Under the pieces are notes generated by a model. That model made no database searches. It saw nothing but the letters and a program-made list of their open reading frames with translations, and was not told the origin of the DNA. Positions 22,647 to 40,689 of a stretch of 64,000 bases of DNA are shown piece after piece. Each line of letters opens with the position of its first letter. The stretch's first letter is position 1. Origin of the DNA: Siniperca chuatsi (Eukaryota > Chordata > Actinopteri > Centrarchiformes > Sinipercidae); NCBI RefSeq assembly GCF_020085105.1, contig NC_058064.1:21553323-21617322 (forward strand). The letters are read 5' to 3'. Both the position numbers and the translations under genes were made by a program.

Positions 22647-24429
22647 ATGAGACTCGCCGCTCTGGTTGTGGTGTGCGGGCTGATTGTTGGTCAGGACGGA
22701 GGGAGCGTGGCAGCAGCTCTGCCGGGGTCTGACGCTGCACAGAGGTCACGTGCAACAGGTGGGTAACCTAATAAGATTCATTTGAACAAAACCTAAACCT
22801 CTGATGAATTGATTAGATTTTTTCTGGAAAGAGTACATTTTACTTGACTCCAATGATGGACAGGTGGAAGGTAACTACGTAGGCTACATTTACCCACGTA
22901 CTTGAATACAATTTTGAGGTACTTGTACTTACCTTTATATGCTATTTTCTACGACATTTCTGTATGTTTTACTCCACTACATGTATTTAACAGCTATAGT
23001 TACTTTGCTAATTACTATTTTACATACAAAATATGATTCACTTATGAAATCTGATGTATTGTTATAGATAAAACTCAGAGCCTTAGTCAGGATTTTAGAA
23101 TACGGATTGTTCCCCTGACGCACCCTCCTCAGAAAAATCTGCCCAGACACTACAGGAAAAGACAGTATTTACAAATAACTTTTTCTTATTGAAGTGCTTG
23201 ATTACTGTGGTATTTTGTTTCCAAACACGAATGTCCAAAGTCTGTTTTAAAGCCTTCTCTACAAAACAGTAACAAACAGTAAAACCCTTATTTATTCATT
23301 TTGTTGACGTAAAATACTCAAATTGAAATATATTGAGTACATCCTCTAATCTCACCACGTGTATATTTTTAATCTTACAGTATAATATCCCAAGGTCGCC
23401 AAAACTGCACCATTTTGAGGAAAAAACACAGAATGTACAGAGGCTGTGTCTTCAAATTAAGTTCACTAACACAACAGTATATAAAGTAGTTAAAACCAGC
23501 TACAGCAATAACATGCTGCTTACATTTGAATGCATCAGTAATAATCCAATAAAATGATATATAATGATTGTAAAAATAATGACATAAGATTCTAAACTGG
23601 GCCATTCTCCACAATAAGTACTTTGATTAACATTTGACAATATTTCTCGAATCTTTTGAATGCAGAACTAGAATTTTAAAAAAAGAAGAAATCTCTGGCT
23701 ATGAAGCATTTCGAGCTTGTTGGAAACATGGTGGATGTTGGGAAACAAAATTTACATAAAATAAATAAGTGATTAAACAGTAGTAAATACTTAAACACTT
23801 AACTGAATAAAAAATATTAGCGTTTACCGTCTACTCATATAAATAACAAACTACCATATATATGTTTCTCATTCACTATTGAAGAACAAGCTGTCAGCTT
23901 GTCAACACAAATATTCAAATTTTGAAAACCTAGAACACATGTTGCACATTTAATGACACTGTGGTGTAAAGCTGCTGTTTGTTGGCTTTTTGTTCAGAGA
24001 TGAGTAAACATGCATTCAGAAGTATATGAGTCAAATTAGTCTTCCCTTGTGTTTTAGAAATACTGAGTGATGATAAATCTCTGATGTGATGTCCTCCCAG
24101 CAGCAGTTGGATGTATTCAGCTGCGTCCAGCTGTGAACTGACATTTGCTGCTGGTTTCCTCAGGATCAGTCCTCTCTGCACTCAGGAGAAGAACTGCAGG
24201 AGAGTTTTTGGCGGAGGATCCCAACCTGTGTTTCTCCCTGAGAGAGAATGAAGACCAGCGGCAGCTCCTGTGCAACGACCGCAGGAGTAAATTCAACTTC
24301 AACCCGTTCGGCCTCCGCTTCGGGAAACGCTACAACGGCTACATTTATAGAAGAGCCATTAAAAGAGCCAGGACAAATAAGTTCTCACCCCTTTCTCTCT
24401 TCTCACGAGAACTGGAGGTGCCTACCTGA
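22647..24429 (+). CDS. kiss2: Kisspeptin-2 precursor
   Basis: Encodes the secreted neuropeptide precursor for kisspeptin-2, which acts on Kiss1r-type receptors in brain control of reproduction (family knowledge). Two exons, 22647-22758 and 24164-24429, join (ACAG|GTGGGT donor, CTCAG acceptor, phase 1) into 125 residues. Residues 1 to about 22 form a hydrophobic signal peptide. The active core FNFNPFGLRF is residues 81-90, followed by GKR (91-93), giving cleavage and C-terminal amidation. The RR pair at 77-78 would release the 12-residue SK-extended form. Cys60 and Cys74 precede the core. The two-exon structure and the position between gys2 and ldhb fit teleost kiss2. A polyadenylation signal lies at 24505. 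No defect is seen. Confidence 0.97.
22853..23020. repeat. Dispersed repeat in kiss2 intron
   Basis: Motifs TTTTGAGGTACTTGTACTTAC and TTTTACTCCACTACATGTATTT characterise a very common fish repeat. A related diverged copy is at 45340-45640. It lies in the single kiss2 intron; the rest of that intron (23021-24163) has no recognised feature. Confidence 0.55.
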
Positions 24430-24504
24430 AACAGATGTGCGTCTTCCACTCTTCCATACTATGTGTTAAAAAGGCCTTTTACTTCAGATAAATGATATTC
24501 TGTG

Positions 24505-24510
24505 AATAAA
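24505..24510 (+). terminator. kiss2 polyadenylation signal
   Basis: AATAAA occurs 76 bases after the kiss2 stop codon, a normal distance for a compact neuropeptide transcript. Confidence 0.7.
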
Positions 24511-25490
24511 ACTTTTGTACCTACCGTTACTGTGACATTATTTTAAGATCTGAGAAGATCTAAGAATTTACGAAGTGAAATCAAAATAAAATACATTTAG
24601 AAAGGGAAATAGAATGCCTCAGACAATATCATTTTGTAACATGTTTGCTCTTAGTCATCTCAGTATTTAAGAAATCCAAATTAAACTCTCCAGTGGACTT
24701 TTATGATGAAGGGAAAGACGTCCATAATTTCACAATAAAAGTAGGCTACTGTGTGGCAACATGGAAAAAGCTAAATTGTAATTTTCTGCAGTGGCTTCAT
24801 CCAACCATAAGATGGCACTGCAGTGCCTTTAAAAATTACACTGCAGACAGCAGACACGTCCTCCACCAGGTAGATACAGGTGTGGGGCATCACTGTGCAA
24901 ACAAACCTCATTCATTTATATATAAAGTACACAAGTACAAATAAAAAATAATAAATATTAAAAAAAAATCTAATTTTAACAATAATTGAGTATTAGTCAA
25001 ATAAACAATATGTAAAAATAAATAGTTCCATGTGTTCAGGGGACTTACTAAACAACTCTTCATAATACAGTAACGTATGTATACACGTTGTTTGTGGTTG
25101 GAATTCTTATTCTTATTCCCATTTCTGGCTCCACATCACAAAATGTAAATTTATCATGGATATCAGTACATTTTTTAAATGCTCAGGAGTAAATGTTATG
25201 TAAATTATATTTAAATAGATTCTCTTCTGTCATTTAAAATATAATATTTAAAAGGACATAACCACAAATTTCATCAGTGTTAGCTATGTGTGGATTCCCA
25301 AAAGATTTTCCTTTCAGTAAAGGTTTGTTTGTACCTTTTGGATCTTTGATCTTTATTCCACAGACTTTTAAACAAGGCTCAGTGTCATTAACATGGTGAT
25401 TACCTCAACAACACTTCATTAACTCCCTTATACTTATGAATGACCGTAGTTACAGAAATTATTTCTTTGTATTTTACGGGAAATGATTAA
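24511..25490. other. Intergenic between kiss2 and ldhb, no gene recognised
   Basis: AT-rich sequence without recognised genes. The open frame at 24645-24944 has no splice context or family resemblance. Confidence 0.55.
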
Positions 25491-25825
25491 TTCAATTCAA
25501 TTTTATTTATATAGCGCCAATTCATAACAGAAGTTATCTCATTGCACTTTTCCTATAGAGCAGGTCTAGACCGTACTCTTTATAATATTAATTACAGAGA
25601 CCCAACAGATCCCACCATGAGCAAGCATTTGGTGACAGTGGCAAGGAAAAACTTCCTGTAAGAGGCAGAAACCTTGGACAGAACCAGATTCAGGGTGGGC
25701 GGCCATCTGCCGCTGCCGAGTTGGGTTGAGAGAGACTTATTATATACTCACTAATATACTGTATATAATTTTGTACAAAACACTTGTTTTTGAGTAGCAT
25801 AACGGGAACCACACTGTTTATACTC
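25491..25825 (-). repeat. Repeat A, copy 2, with a LINE tail attached
   Basis: Repeat A in reverse complement runs from 25491 to about 25733. It is followed directly by CTTATTATATACTCACTAATATACTG ... GAGTAGCATAACGGGAACC, the same LINE 3' tail that ends the element at 19560-21020. The pairing of repeat A and this tail thus occurs twice within 5 kb. Confidence 0.7.
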
Positions 25826-27126
25826 TTTATTATATTTATTACAGAGACCCAACTTGAAGAAAGTCTTCACATTTAAAGAGATGACCATTCAAACATTTCA
25901 GTAACATAAATTATCCTCTTCAATCCAGTTTTCTTCATATATGCTCTTATAGTTGACAGTAATATTACTGTTGTTCCAAACACACCAATTTCCAAGACAA
26001 TAAAGCCTGCTGTTGGAGTTTAGAAAGATGGTACCACCTAAACTTTTAAATATATCATGTTATACCATGATTACAAAATCAACATTTTATTAACCATTTG
26101 ATCTTATGGGTGCAATTCAAATGAATAAATCTAACACTTCCAACCCTCCTTCTGCTCTCTCCAAACTGAGTACTTCTTTCTTGGTGGTGTCTATTTTTTC
26201 AAAAAATCATGAACAAATTATTAATCTCCTCACAGGTTGCATCATTAACAAAATGTGACACTATTTAATTATTTAACTATTACTTGATTACTATCTAGTC
26301 TATTTAACTATTTATAATTTTAGAAAAATAAAACACTCACATACACACACTGCCCTTCATTAAGTTCAAATTTATTAAGTTACACATTGCTGTTTCCAAC
26401 ACAAAGTCAGACAGGCACAACTGATGTTTCATAAAACAACTCTGGACATTTCCGCTCTTCCCCTGCTGCTCCATCTCCCTTTGCTAACACAGAGGAAACA
26501 GGAAAAATCCACCTTCACACTCACAATGTCACAATTTCACTGTGTGTTGACCTAAGTGTGTAGTTGTCTGTCTGCTGTAGAGTACCGCTTTTAGACGAAG
26601 GCTGGAGGAAAACAGTGTCCTTTTGGATTTTTAGGGTCTTTCTCTCAGTGATTCCCCACAGGGAACTAAATGACCGACTCAGTACAGTAGGTGGTGGAGG
26701 AGGACAGTGACACTTTTGGCTTTTTGAGGGTTGTGTTTGATCCTGGTCCAAACAGCTAAAACACAATACTTCATACAGTAACACAGGTCAGTTTACATCT
26801 CCTAACATACACAATAACACAGCAACTTCAGCCTACTAGCTGTTGGGGAGCAAATGTGCATATTTTTTAGAGGAGCATACCAGTGTTTTTTAGACTTAAA
26901 GGTGTCAGGTGATTGACAGGAAGTAGATGGTGACATAATGCAGCACTGATATGCAAACTGTCAAATCAGGCCGGATGACTTGCATGTAAAACTCAAATAC
27001 TCACTGGCACACTTTTTAAAAAACACTGGTATTGTCCTTCAAAATAACAGCGATACAGTTTAAGAGAGGAGGGACGTTATAAAAGTGTGTGTGTAGACAG
27101 GCTTCTCTGTTTCATGTGTTATGTGT
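25826..27126. other. Downstream of ldhb; probable 3' UTR at 26371-27126
   Basis: From 27126 leftwards to about 26370 is the probable ldhb 3' UTR (minus strand). The remainder has no recognised gene. Confidence 0.45.
26371..26376 (-). terminator. Candidate ldhb polyadenylation signal
   Basis: TTTATT on the plus strand gives AATAAA on the gene strand, about 750 bases after the ldhb stop codon. It fits a typical LDHB 3' UTR length but is only one candidate. Confidence 0.4.
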
Positions 27127-34160
<7,034 letters not shown>

Positions 34161-34524
34161 GATCACAGCTGCAGGGAGACACAGAGAGGACATGTCCTGG
34201 TGAGCAGGTCCCACAGCACAGCAGCTCAGACGGGACACAGGGATGAAATATCTGCTTCAGTAATTTAGTGTCATGTCCAGCCGCCGAGCCTTGTTCCTCC
34301 TACAACAAGCAGCCTGCACACCGTACAGCAGCAGTTTATCTAAATGCTTTAGTGCATCACCATAAAGGTTAAAGGTCACAGAGCTGTCTCACAGGGAGGT
34401 GGGATCATGAGGGAAACACTGGGCCAGTCAAAACACTGGCTTGATGAAGGGCATTCATTTCACAGTCTGTAACAATAGCTGACTACATACATATCCAGCT
34501 TACACTAACACAAGTCAAAAATGT

Positions 34525-34900
34525 GAATAAACAGTAGGGTTGCAGCTAATTATTGCCATCACCCATGAATCTGTGGATCAATTTTCCAGTTAATTGATTA
34601 ATGGTTATGAAATTATCTGTAAAATGAGCTCAAGGTGACATCTTCAAATATATTCTGTTTACAGTGAAATAAAACAGAAAAGCAAATCACCACGTTGGCA
34701 AAGTTGGAACCAGAGAATGTTTGCTTGATAAATGACTCAAATAATTAATCAGTTACCAATGAATTTTCTGTCAATCAACGATTTCACAATCTCTAGCAAA
34801 TAGTTGACTACATACATGTTTCCAATAACACGCACATTAAAAAAAATAACGAGCAGTAGCTGCAATGATTATTTTCATTATTGATTAATCTACTGGTTTG
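34525..34900. repeat. Dispersed repeat (TTGATTAAT-rich type)
   Basis: Contains GCAGCTAATTATTGCCATC, then CCAGTTAATTGATTAATGG and a second start TGCAATGATTATTTTCATTA at 34861. These are marks of a widely dispersed vertebrate/fish repeat. No coding part. It lies between the first coding exon of ldhb and the candidate upstream exon. Confidence 0.5.
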
Positions 34901-35032
34901 TTTGACAGAATAAAGTCTCCCACCACCAACACGACACAACCAGTCCTGGTCTGTAGGCTGCTGAATAACGAAACAAGCACTTACAACATTGAAACCCCAT
35001 GTGAAGGGGGGACCGCGTCCACAAACACTTAC

Positions 35033-35145
35033 AAGAGGACGAGCAGATGGGCATCAAAAAGCGAGACATCATGACGGCGTCCGAGTGCAACCAAACCCAG
35101 AAATCAACTGACTACTGACTCAAACCCAGTGTCCATTTTAAATAC
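35033..35145 (-). promoter_or_regulatory. ldhb: Candidate ldhb upstream exon and TATA-type promoter
   Basis: On the minus strand a TATTTAAAA box (35137-35145) precedes, by about 65 bases, ATGATG (35067-35072), followed 40 bases after the first ATG by a strong donor, TCCTCTT|GTAAGTG at 35033. Splicing this donor to the acceptor just before the first ldhb coding exon would leave the upstream ATGs in frame with LDHB, adding 16 residues (MMSRFLMPICSSSSVI) before the usual MSSVLQK. The upstream exon itself is expected because the acceptor exists; its position and use of the upstream ATG are inference. Confidence 0.4.
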
Positions 35146-36083
35146 TGAGTCTTATCAGGCCTGTCACAGTCCTGTCACTGTCCCTGTCTTCACTTTCAGG
35201 AAGAGCACCATCACAGTCCCAGTATGAACACAAAGTTGTTGTGCATCATGCTAATCTGTACATACATGAAGTGTTTGTGCAGGTTATCGTGGCCATTATC
35301 ATATCCATCCCAGTCACATCGACATTAGTTATCATCTCTGATGCTGTCATCCTCTGACGCAAGCCGGTTTGTTCAGAGCCTGACTCATCACAGGAATATA
35401 GTGCTCTTCTTGGGAAGAGAGAAATGGAGAAACTGCTTCTACTTTTGATCATTTTAGAATGTCAGTATCTTTTCTTCTTGTTTGTTATCTAAGTCTACTT
35501 GAAAAACAGTGTAAAAATGTGAAATAGAGAAATTCACACAGGCATATGGGTGGGACAGACTACTGATCCCACAATACTGAAATACGTCAACAATCGCTGT
35601 GTGAATTAAAGCCACTGTGTGTAATATTCGAACACTTCTGACTTTTGTGCGGCCCAGGAGCTTCAAGGTATGTCAAATCCATGCCATGTTTCTCTCTTAA
35701 TATAAAAACGCACAGCTGCACTCTCCAGCAGGCTGTTTCAGTTTGGGATGCTGGAGCAGGAAACAAGAAGCTGGTTTAGAGGTACGGACCCTCTCAGCTC
35801 GTAGTCCGGAGTCAGGCCAGGTACAAATGATAGTAGCTAAGTCTAATTGGGTGCTGTTGTTTTAGCACAGGTCTCAGGTCTGTGTGTAATACCCTAGTGG
35901 ATTTTAGTGGTCTCCCCACCAGCTCTGGTCACATGGTGCATTCTAATCATCACAGGGAGTGAACTGTGCAGGAAAAATTAATGTTGTCGCTGCATTTGGA
36001 TACATTGTGCACTTTACATGATGATTTCGGGCTTTCAAGCACATTGTTTAAAGTCATCAGCAAGACACAAAGCCAAAAGAGTT
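35146..36083. other. Upstream flank of ldhb, no gene recognised
   Basis: No exon-like frame or clear transposon. It would contain proximal regulatory DNA if the candidate promoter at 35.1 kb is right. Confidence 0.45.
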
Positions 36084-36196
36084 TTAATTCAAATCAGTTC
36101 AGTTGTATTTATATAGCGCCACTTCATAACGGAAGTTATCTCAATCCACTTTTCCTATAGCGCCAGTCTAGACCGTACTCTTTCTAATATTGATAC
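36084..36196 (-). repeat. Repeat A, copy 4 (partial, diverged)
   Basis: The tail half of repeat A is recognisable from GTATTTATATAGCGCCACTTC to TAGACCGTACTCTTTC, with more substitutions than the other copies, so probably older. Confidence 0.65.
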
Positions 36197-36432
36197 TAAT
36201 TAGTTGTTGTGTGAGGACCATAGTACTGGACTGTAATACAGGCACCAGGAACAGCACTGAGATGTGCAGCAACTTTGGTGTAGTGGTCAAAACTGCATTG
36301 CAGACACCCTGGGATTGCAAAAGAAATGGCTATGAAGCCAAGAGGAACATTCTGAAAATGACACTTTGAATGGTAACAATTTGAAACTCAGTCAAAAGGT
36401 CCAAATATATCAAAAAGCCATCAAAAGCCGTA

Positions 36433-37690
36433 TCAAGGTATTATTTTCATGCCATTCATGTGTTCTGGGCAGTCGTCCAGACAGACACTAATCTGCACTG
36501 GTTATGGAAACACACAGGCAGAGGAGCGCCCTACGTGCTGCGTGAGCAGTTGTCAGTGGACTGAATTGGCTGCCGTGTTTGGATTCATTATCTATTGTTA
36601 ACACACCCATGACGTACAGCGATGGTGGTATAGTGGTGAGCATAGCTGCCTTCCAAGCAGTTGACCCGGGTTCGATTCCGGCCATCGCAGATGTTTCCTT
36701 CTCCTGTGTGCACTGATGTGATAGTCAGCTATTGTAAAAAAGGGATTCCCCTCACTTTATTTATCAATGAAGTGGTTCTGATGCTGGTAAGAAAGACCAG
36801 CAGCTATTCCGTCCCAGAAGGAGGAGCAGATGCCCCCGAGTCCAGCAGCTTGTCACCCCGGATGCCCCATCTGGAACACTGATACAGAGCATCTTGTCCC
36901 AAGTTTTAACAGCCACTCTGTCTCTATTTGTTGTTCTGTCTGTGCCACACATACAATGTCTTTCAATTTTACACCATTTCACAACAAAGGTCATCCTGCA
37001 AGACAGCTTGCCAATTTTTACAAATTTTACAAATGGCAGCAGTTTTATTCATACAGATATTCCAGTTCAGCACCGCTTTTATGAGCTAAAGTAAAATAAT
37101 CAAGCCTCAGTCTCCACAAACAAATTTCCACAAAAAAACAAGTTGTTTCCCTACAGCTTGTCTTCTCAGGCAGCACTTGCCCCAAGCTAAATACCCCCCC
37201 CAATCAAGCTCCATCAAGTAACCATCATTAAAGTCACCCAAACCATGTTGAATCGCAAACACAAATCTAACCTTTTATTTTATGGAAATAGCTGGCACTT
37301 GGCAGTGCTATAAGGCATGATAGAAACTTTAAAGTTGCATTATAGAAAGCTAGCAGCTGCCGACAGGCCCATGAAAACCTCATTTATGAGGTCCTAAGAG
37401 ATTCCTATACTTGTTTCTCTTTTTACTTTGACTTATTATATATTGCTGTTTGATTATAAACAAGTTCCCAGTCAGTTAATTGTTAAATATATTGCAAAAT
37501 AATACAAAAATGGTTGCAAATTATCGTATATTGAGGTTTTTGAACAGTCGCCATATGTAGTTGATATGTTGATATATGTAGTTGAAGCGCTTTGAGTAGT
37601 CGGAAAAAACTAGAAAGGTGCTATATAAGTACAGTCCATTTACCATCTCTGATTACTGTGGCAATTTTTAAAAAACGGTCATTTTTACAC
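36433..37690 (+). repeat. Duplicated block, left copy (carries a tRNA-Gly-like gene)
   Basis: This ~1.26-kb block starts at TCAAGGTATTATTTTCATGCC and ends near ACGGTCATTTTTAC. It is repeated almost identically at 40432-41984, displaced by 3999-4000 bases in its first 775 bases. It contains the tRNA-Gly copy at 36619 and, near 37585-37635, an inverted end of the dispersed repeat also seen at 8280. Flanking sequence on the left is unrelated to that of the right copy. Confidence 0.9.
36619..36689 (+). pseudogene. tRNA-Gly (UCC) copy with a one-base deletion
   Basis: It is identical to the tRNA gene at 40618-40689 except for one missing C in the 3' side of the T-arm stem (GATTCCGGCC instead of GATTCCCGGCC). 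The acceptor stem GCGATGG/CCATCGC and anticodon TCC are unchanged. The deletion removes a T-stem pair and shortens the gene to 71 bases, so it is probably a pseudogene, or a sequencing error. Confidence 0.7.
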
Positions 37691-38527
37691 AGGGGATATA
37701 TAGAAATAACACAAAAACTATTGTGTATTTGAGCACAGTTTTTTAAATTTATTTACTGCAAAATAACATCATAATATCGTTTTTTAAGCTGATATAACTT
37801 CTGTTTTGGGCCACAATAATGACAAAAGCACATGTAGTGTATTTTCCTACTTTTCTCTTTCATTTCCCTCAGGCTGTTATTGTTATTAAGTTACTTGTAT
37901 GTTTAAAGTATTCATTCAGTATTTATCACAGCAAGTACCTCCCCAGAGGACTATGGTGATATCTGCGCCTCTAACTGAAACAATGCAATCGATACAAACT
38001 ATAACCAGACAAAACACTTCAGTCAAACATGACTGTCCTCAAAAAAATTCTATAGCAAATCATAATAGCCTTATAAAATAAAGGTCAACTGGACATTCAA
38101 TTGTCAAAGGAAGCCCAGAGACCAAAAATGTTTTGAGCAAAACACAAAAATAACTGAAGAGAGTTAGCATATTACAGTCAAATTAACAGCTAAAATGGCG
38201 GGACAAGAGGAGGTCCTGTTCACAGAAAATGGGACAGAGTCTGAAACCAGGGCTTTCCCAACTTTTCTATGTCACTAACCTCTAGAGACATAATAAACTG
38301 TGAAGTCCTCTTTAATACAACTGTGCTGAGATGAAAACCACACTAGTTAATAGATAGGCTATAATACATCATTACAGGGTAAACGTCCCTATTAAGCCCA
38401 CCAAATCCGCTTTTCAGATATATTTAATATATACTGCTGTCATAGTCTGCTACCATGCCCGTACGACCCCTGCAGGCTATGGTGTATTTTCCTCTCCTTG
38501 TGTGTAATGTGTGTCCTCTGTTAGTCT

Positions 38528-38530
<3 letters not shown>
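37691..38530. other. Intergenic, no gene recognised
   Basis: AT-rich sequence. The only marked structure is a 26-base motif at 38375-38400 (CAGGGTAAACGTCCCTATTA...), which recurs inverted at about 43843-43868. Confidence 0.45.
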
Positions 38531-38585
<55 letters not shown>

Positions 38586-38598
38586 TGTGTGCGTGTGT
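38531..38598. repeat. (GT)n microsatellite
   Basis: About 30 GT units with single A and C interruptions, directly left of the Ty3/gypsy leader/LTR-like sequence. Confidence 0.95.
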
Positions 38599-39367
38599 CT
38601 CCTGGTCTGGCTCACTGGTCTCCCGCCTGCTGCTGATCACCGGCACACCTGACGCCCATTACTCATCAGTCGCCAGTCGCCACAGCATAAATACCTGGCT
38701 CTTCCACACTACCAGCGCCAGATCGTCTCCGTACACTTGTACGACACTACGTAACGGGTCCTCGCTTCACCCAGCTAAGTACTATTGTATCTCTGTCTAG
38801 TTATCTCGTTTGTGTAAACTCTGGTTTACTTCTGCCACAGAAAACCCTCCTTGCTGGTGATTGCAGTCACATTCTCCTGCCGGATCTCTGCCAACCTGTT
38901 TACCTGTCCTGTCGGCTACACCGCCATCCTGCCAGCTGTCTTCCCGGCTCTGCCTGCTAGCCAGCTGTCTCCCCGGCTCTGCCTGCTAGCCAGCTGTCTC
39001 CCCGACCCTGCCAGCTAGCCAGCTGTCTCCCCGACCCTGCCAGTGACACCTCACAAGCCACTACCACTCGGATCCAGTCCACTCCACTCTGCAGATCCGC
39101 TGCCAGAACAACACATCGCCACACCCGGACCAGACCAGAACACACCTTCCCAGTCCCCGTTCCTGGATCTTCACAGTCCGCCCAAGATCGGACGTGCCGC
39201 TTCCCAGAGGGCTACAGAAGACATCTCCGGTGCCACCACTTGGGAGAAGTGCTATTGTCAGTCAACTCTGTTGTTTAAATAAACACTGACTTACCTTTAA
39301 ATCTACGCATTATGTTCTGCATTTGTGGGTTCTCGATCGTGCAATACGACAGAACGATCTGGCCACA
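38599..39367 (+). repeat. Ty3/gypsy LTR and leader-like region
   Basis: Upstream of the gag frame there is a TATA-like CATAAATACCTGGC near 38688-38701, a CT-rich tract with a 29-bp minisatellite (38933-39048), and an AATAAA at about 39279-39285 ahead of the leader that reaches gag at 39368. This order (promoter, polyadenylation signal, leader, gag) is that of a 5' LTR. A matching 3' LTR is absent, so the LTR call rests on order rather than paired copies. Confidence 0.5.
38933..39048. repeat. 29-bp minisatellite, four units
   Basis: Four head-to-tail units of the form CAGCTGTCTCCCCGGCTCTG + CCTGCTAGC, the last two sharing the variant CCCCGACCCTGCCAG. They lie in the LTR/leader region of the Ty3/gypsy remnant. 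Confidence 0.85.
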
Positions 39368-40431
39368 ATGGATCCAGCAGATACCAACCCAGAAGTAGCG
39401 CCATTCCACCAAGCGCTAACCAACCAAGGGATTCTTCTCAGGCAACACAAGCAGGTTCTCCGGGCACTCTCCGACAGCAACCAGGCCATGGTCACCCAGA
39501 TCACGCAACTCACACACCAAGTTTCCAGGTTAACCAGCCAGCTCTCAGCTATGGTTCCCATGGCGTCTTCCCTGCCGGCTACTCCTGCTAACCCTCTGTC
39601 CTCACCAGCAGTGCGGGATTCCTACGCTTCGGACCCGGACCCATTCACCGGAGACGTTACCAGGTGTCGAGGCTTCCTGCTGCAGTGCTCCCTGGTTTTC
39701 TGCCAGTGTCCCGTCACATTTGCCTCCAACCCATCTAAGGTAAACTACATTGTGGGATTACTACGAGGAAGAGCATTGGCCTGGGCGGAGGCAATGCACG
39801 CTAGCCAACCCTTGTCGTCATTTTCCCTGGCGGAGTTTCTGGAGAAAATGAGGAATGTTTTCACCGAAGTGTGGCGGATTATTCGGTGGAGTTCCGCACA
39901 TTGGCAGCAGACTCGGGATGGAATGAAAAAGCTCTGATCAGTGCATTTGTGAGGGGACTAAACGAGCAAATGAAGGATGAGTTGGCAGCTCGGGATGAAC
40001 CCGCTATGCATTAGAATGGACAACCGCATACACGAAAGACGCCAGGAACGCACCAGCCGTCCTCTCACCCAGTCTTCAAGTTGTCTTGTTGTCTTCAAGT
40101 TCCGGCTACCCTCTACCACCAACAGGGGTCACTCTCCCTGTTAGCCCTCATTGATTCCGGAGCGGAGGGCAACTTCCTAGACACCCTGTTGGCCCAACAA
40201 GCTGGCCTTCCCACAGAGTCTCTAAGTTTGCCCCGTCAGGTGGAGGTTTTGGATGGCAGACCTTTAGCCCAAGTTACCCATTGCACTGTCCCCGTGTCTG
40301 TGGTTCTCTCCAGGAATCATCGTGAGAGGATTCAATTTCAACTCATTCTGAGTTGGAGCTCCAACTGCCTCTCCACCTGCTTGCAATCTGCTCGGTCCCC
40401 ACCAGGGGTCAGCACACCACCACTCAACCCG
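39368..40431 (+). pseudogene. Ty3/gypsy retrotransposon gag and protease, truncated
   Basis: The gag frame starts MDPADTNPEVAPFHQALTNQ at 39368, has a leucine/glutamine-rich coiled-coil-like stretch, then the capsid-like DPDPFTGDVTRCRGFLLQCS and LLRGRALAWAEAM marks typical of Sushi-ichi-type gag (the group related to RTL/PEG10 genes). A frameshift at about 39875 breaks it. A later frame has the aspartic protease motif LIDSGAEGNFLD at about 40150 and runs into unrelated duplicated DNA at 40432. RT, RNase H and integrase are absent. Dead element. Confidence 0.8.
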
Positions 40432-40617
40432 TCAAGGTATTATTTTCATGCCATTCATGTGTTCTGGGCAGTCGTCCAGACAGACACTAATCTGCACTGG
40501 TTATGGAAACACACAGGCAGAGGAGCGCCCTACGTGCTGCGTGAGCAGTTGTCAGTGGACTGAATTGGCTGCCGTGTTTGGATTCATTATCTATTGTTAA
40601 CACACCCATGACGTACA

Positions 40618-40689
40618 GCGATGGTGGTATAGTGGTGAGCATAGCTGCCTTCCAAGCAGTTGACCCGGGTTCGATTCCCGGCCATCGCA
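40618..40689 (+). tRNA. tRNA-Gly (anticodon UCC)
   Basis: A 72-base gene without encoded CCA. The acceptor stem GCGATGG pairs fully with CCATCGC, followed by discriminator A. Anticodon TCC is at 40651-40653 in loop CTTCCAA. The internal promoter boxes are present: A box TGGTATAGTGG and B box GGTTCGATTCC. It differs from the usual vertebrate tRNA-Gly(UCC) sequence only by a compensated base pair in the acceptor stem. No clear T-run terminator lies immediately downstream. It sits in the right copy of the duplicated block. Confidence 0.9.
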
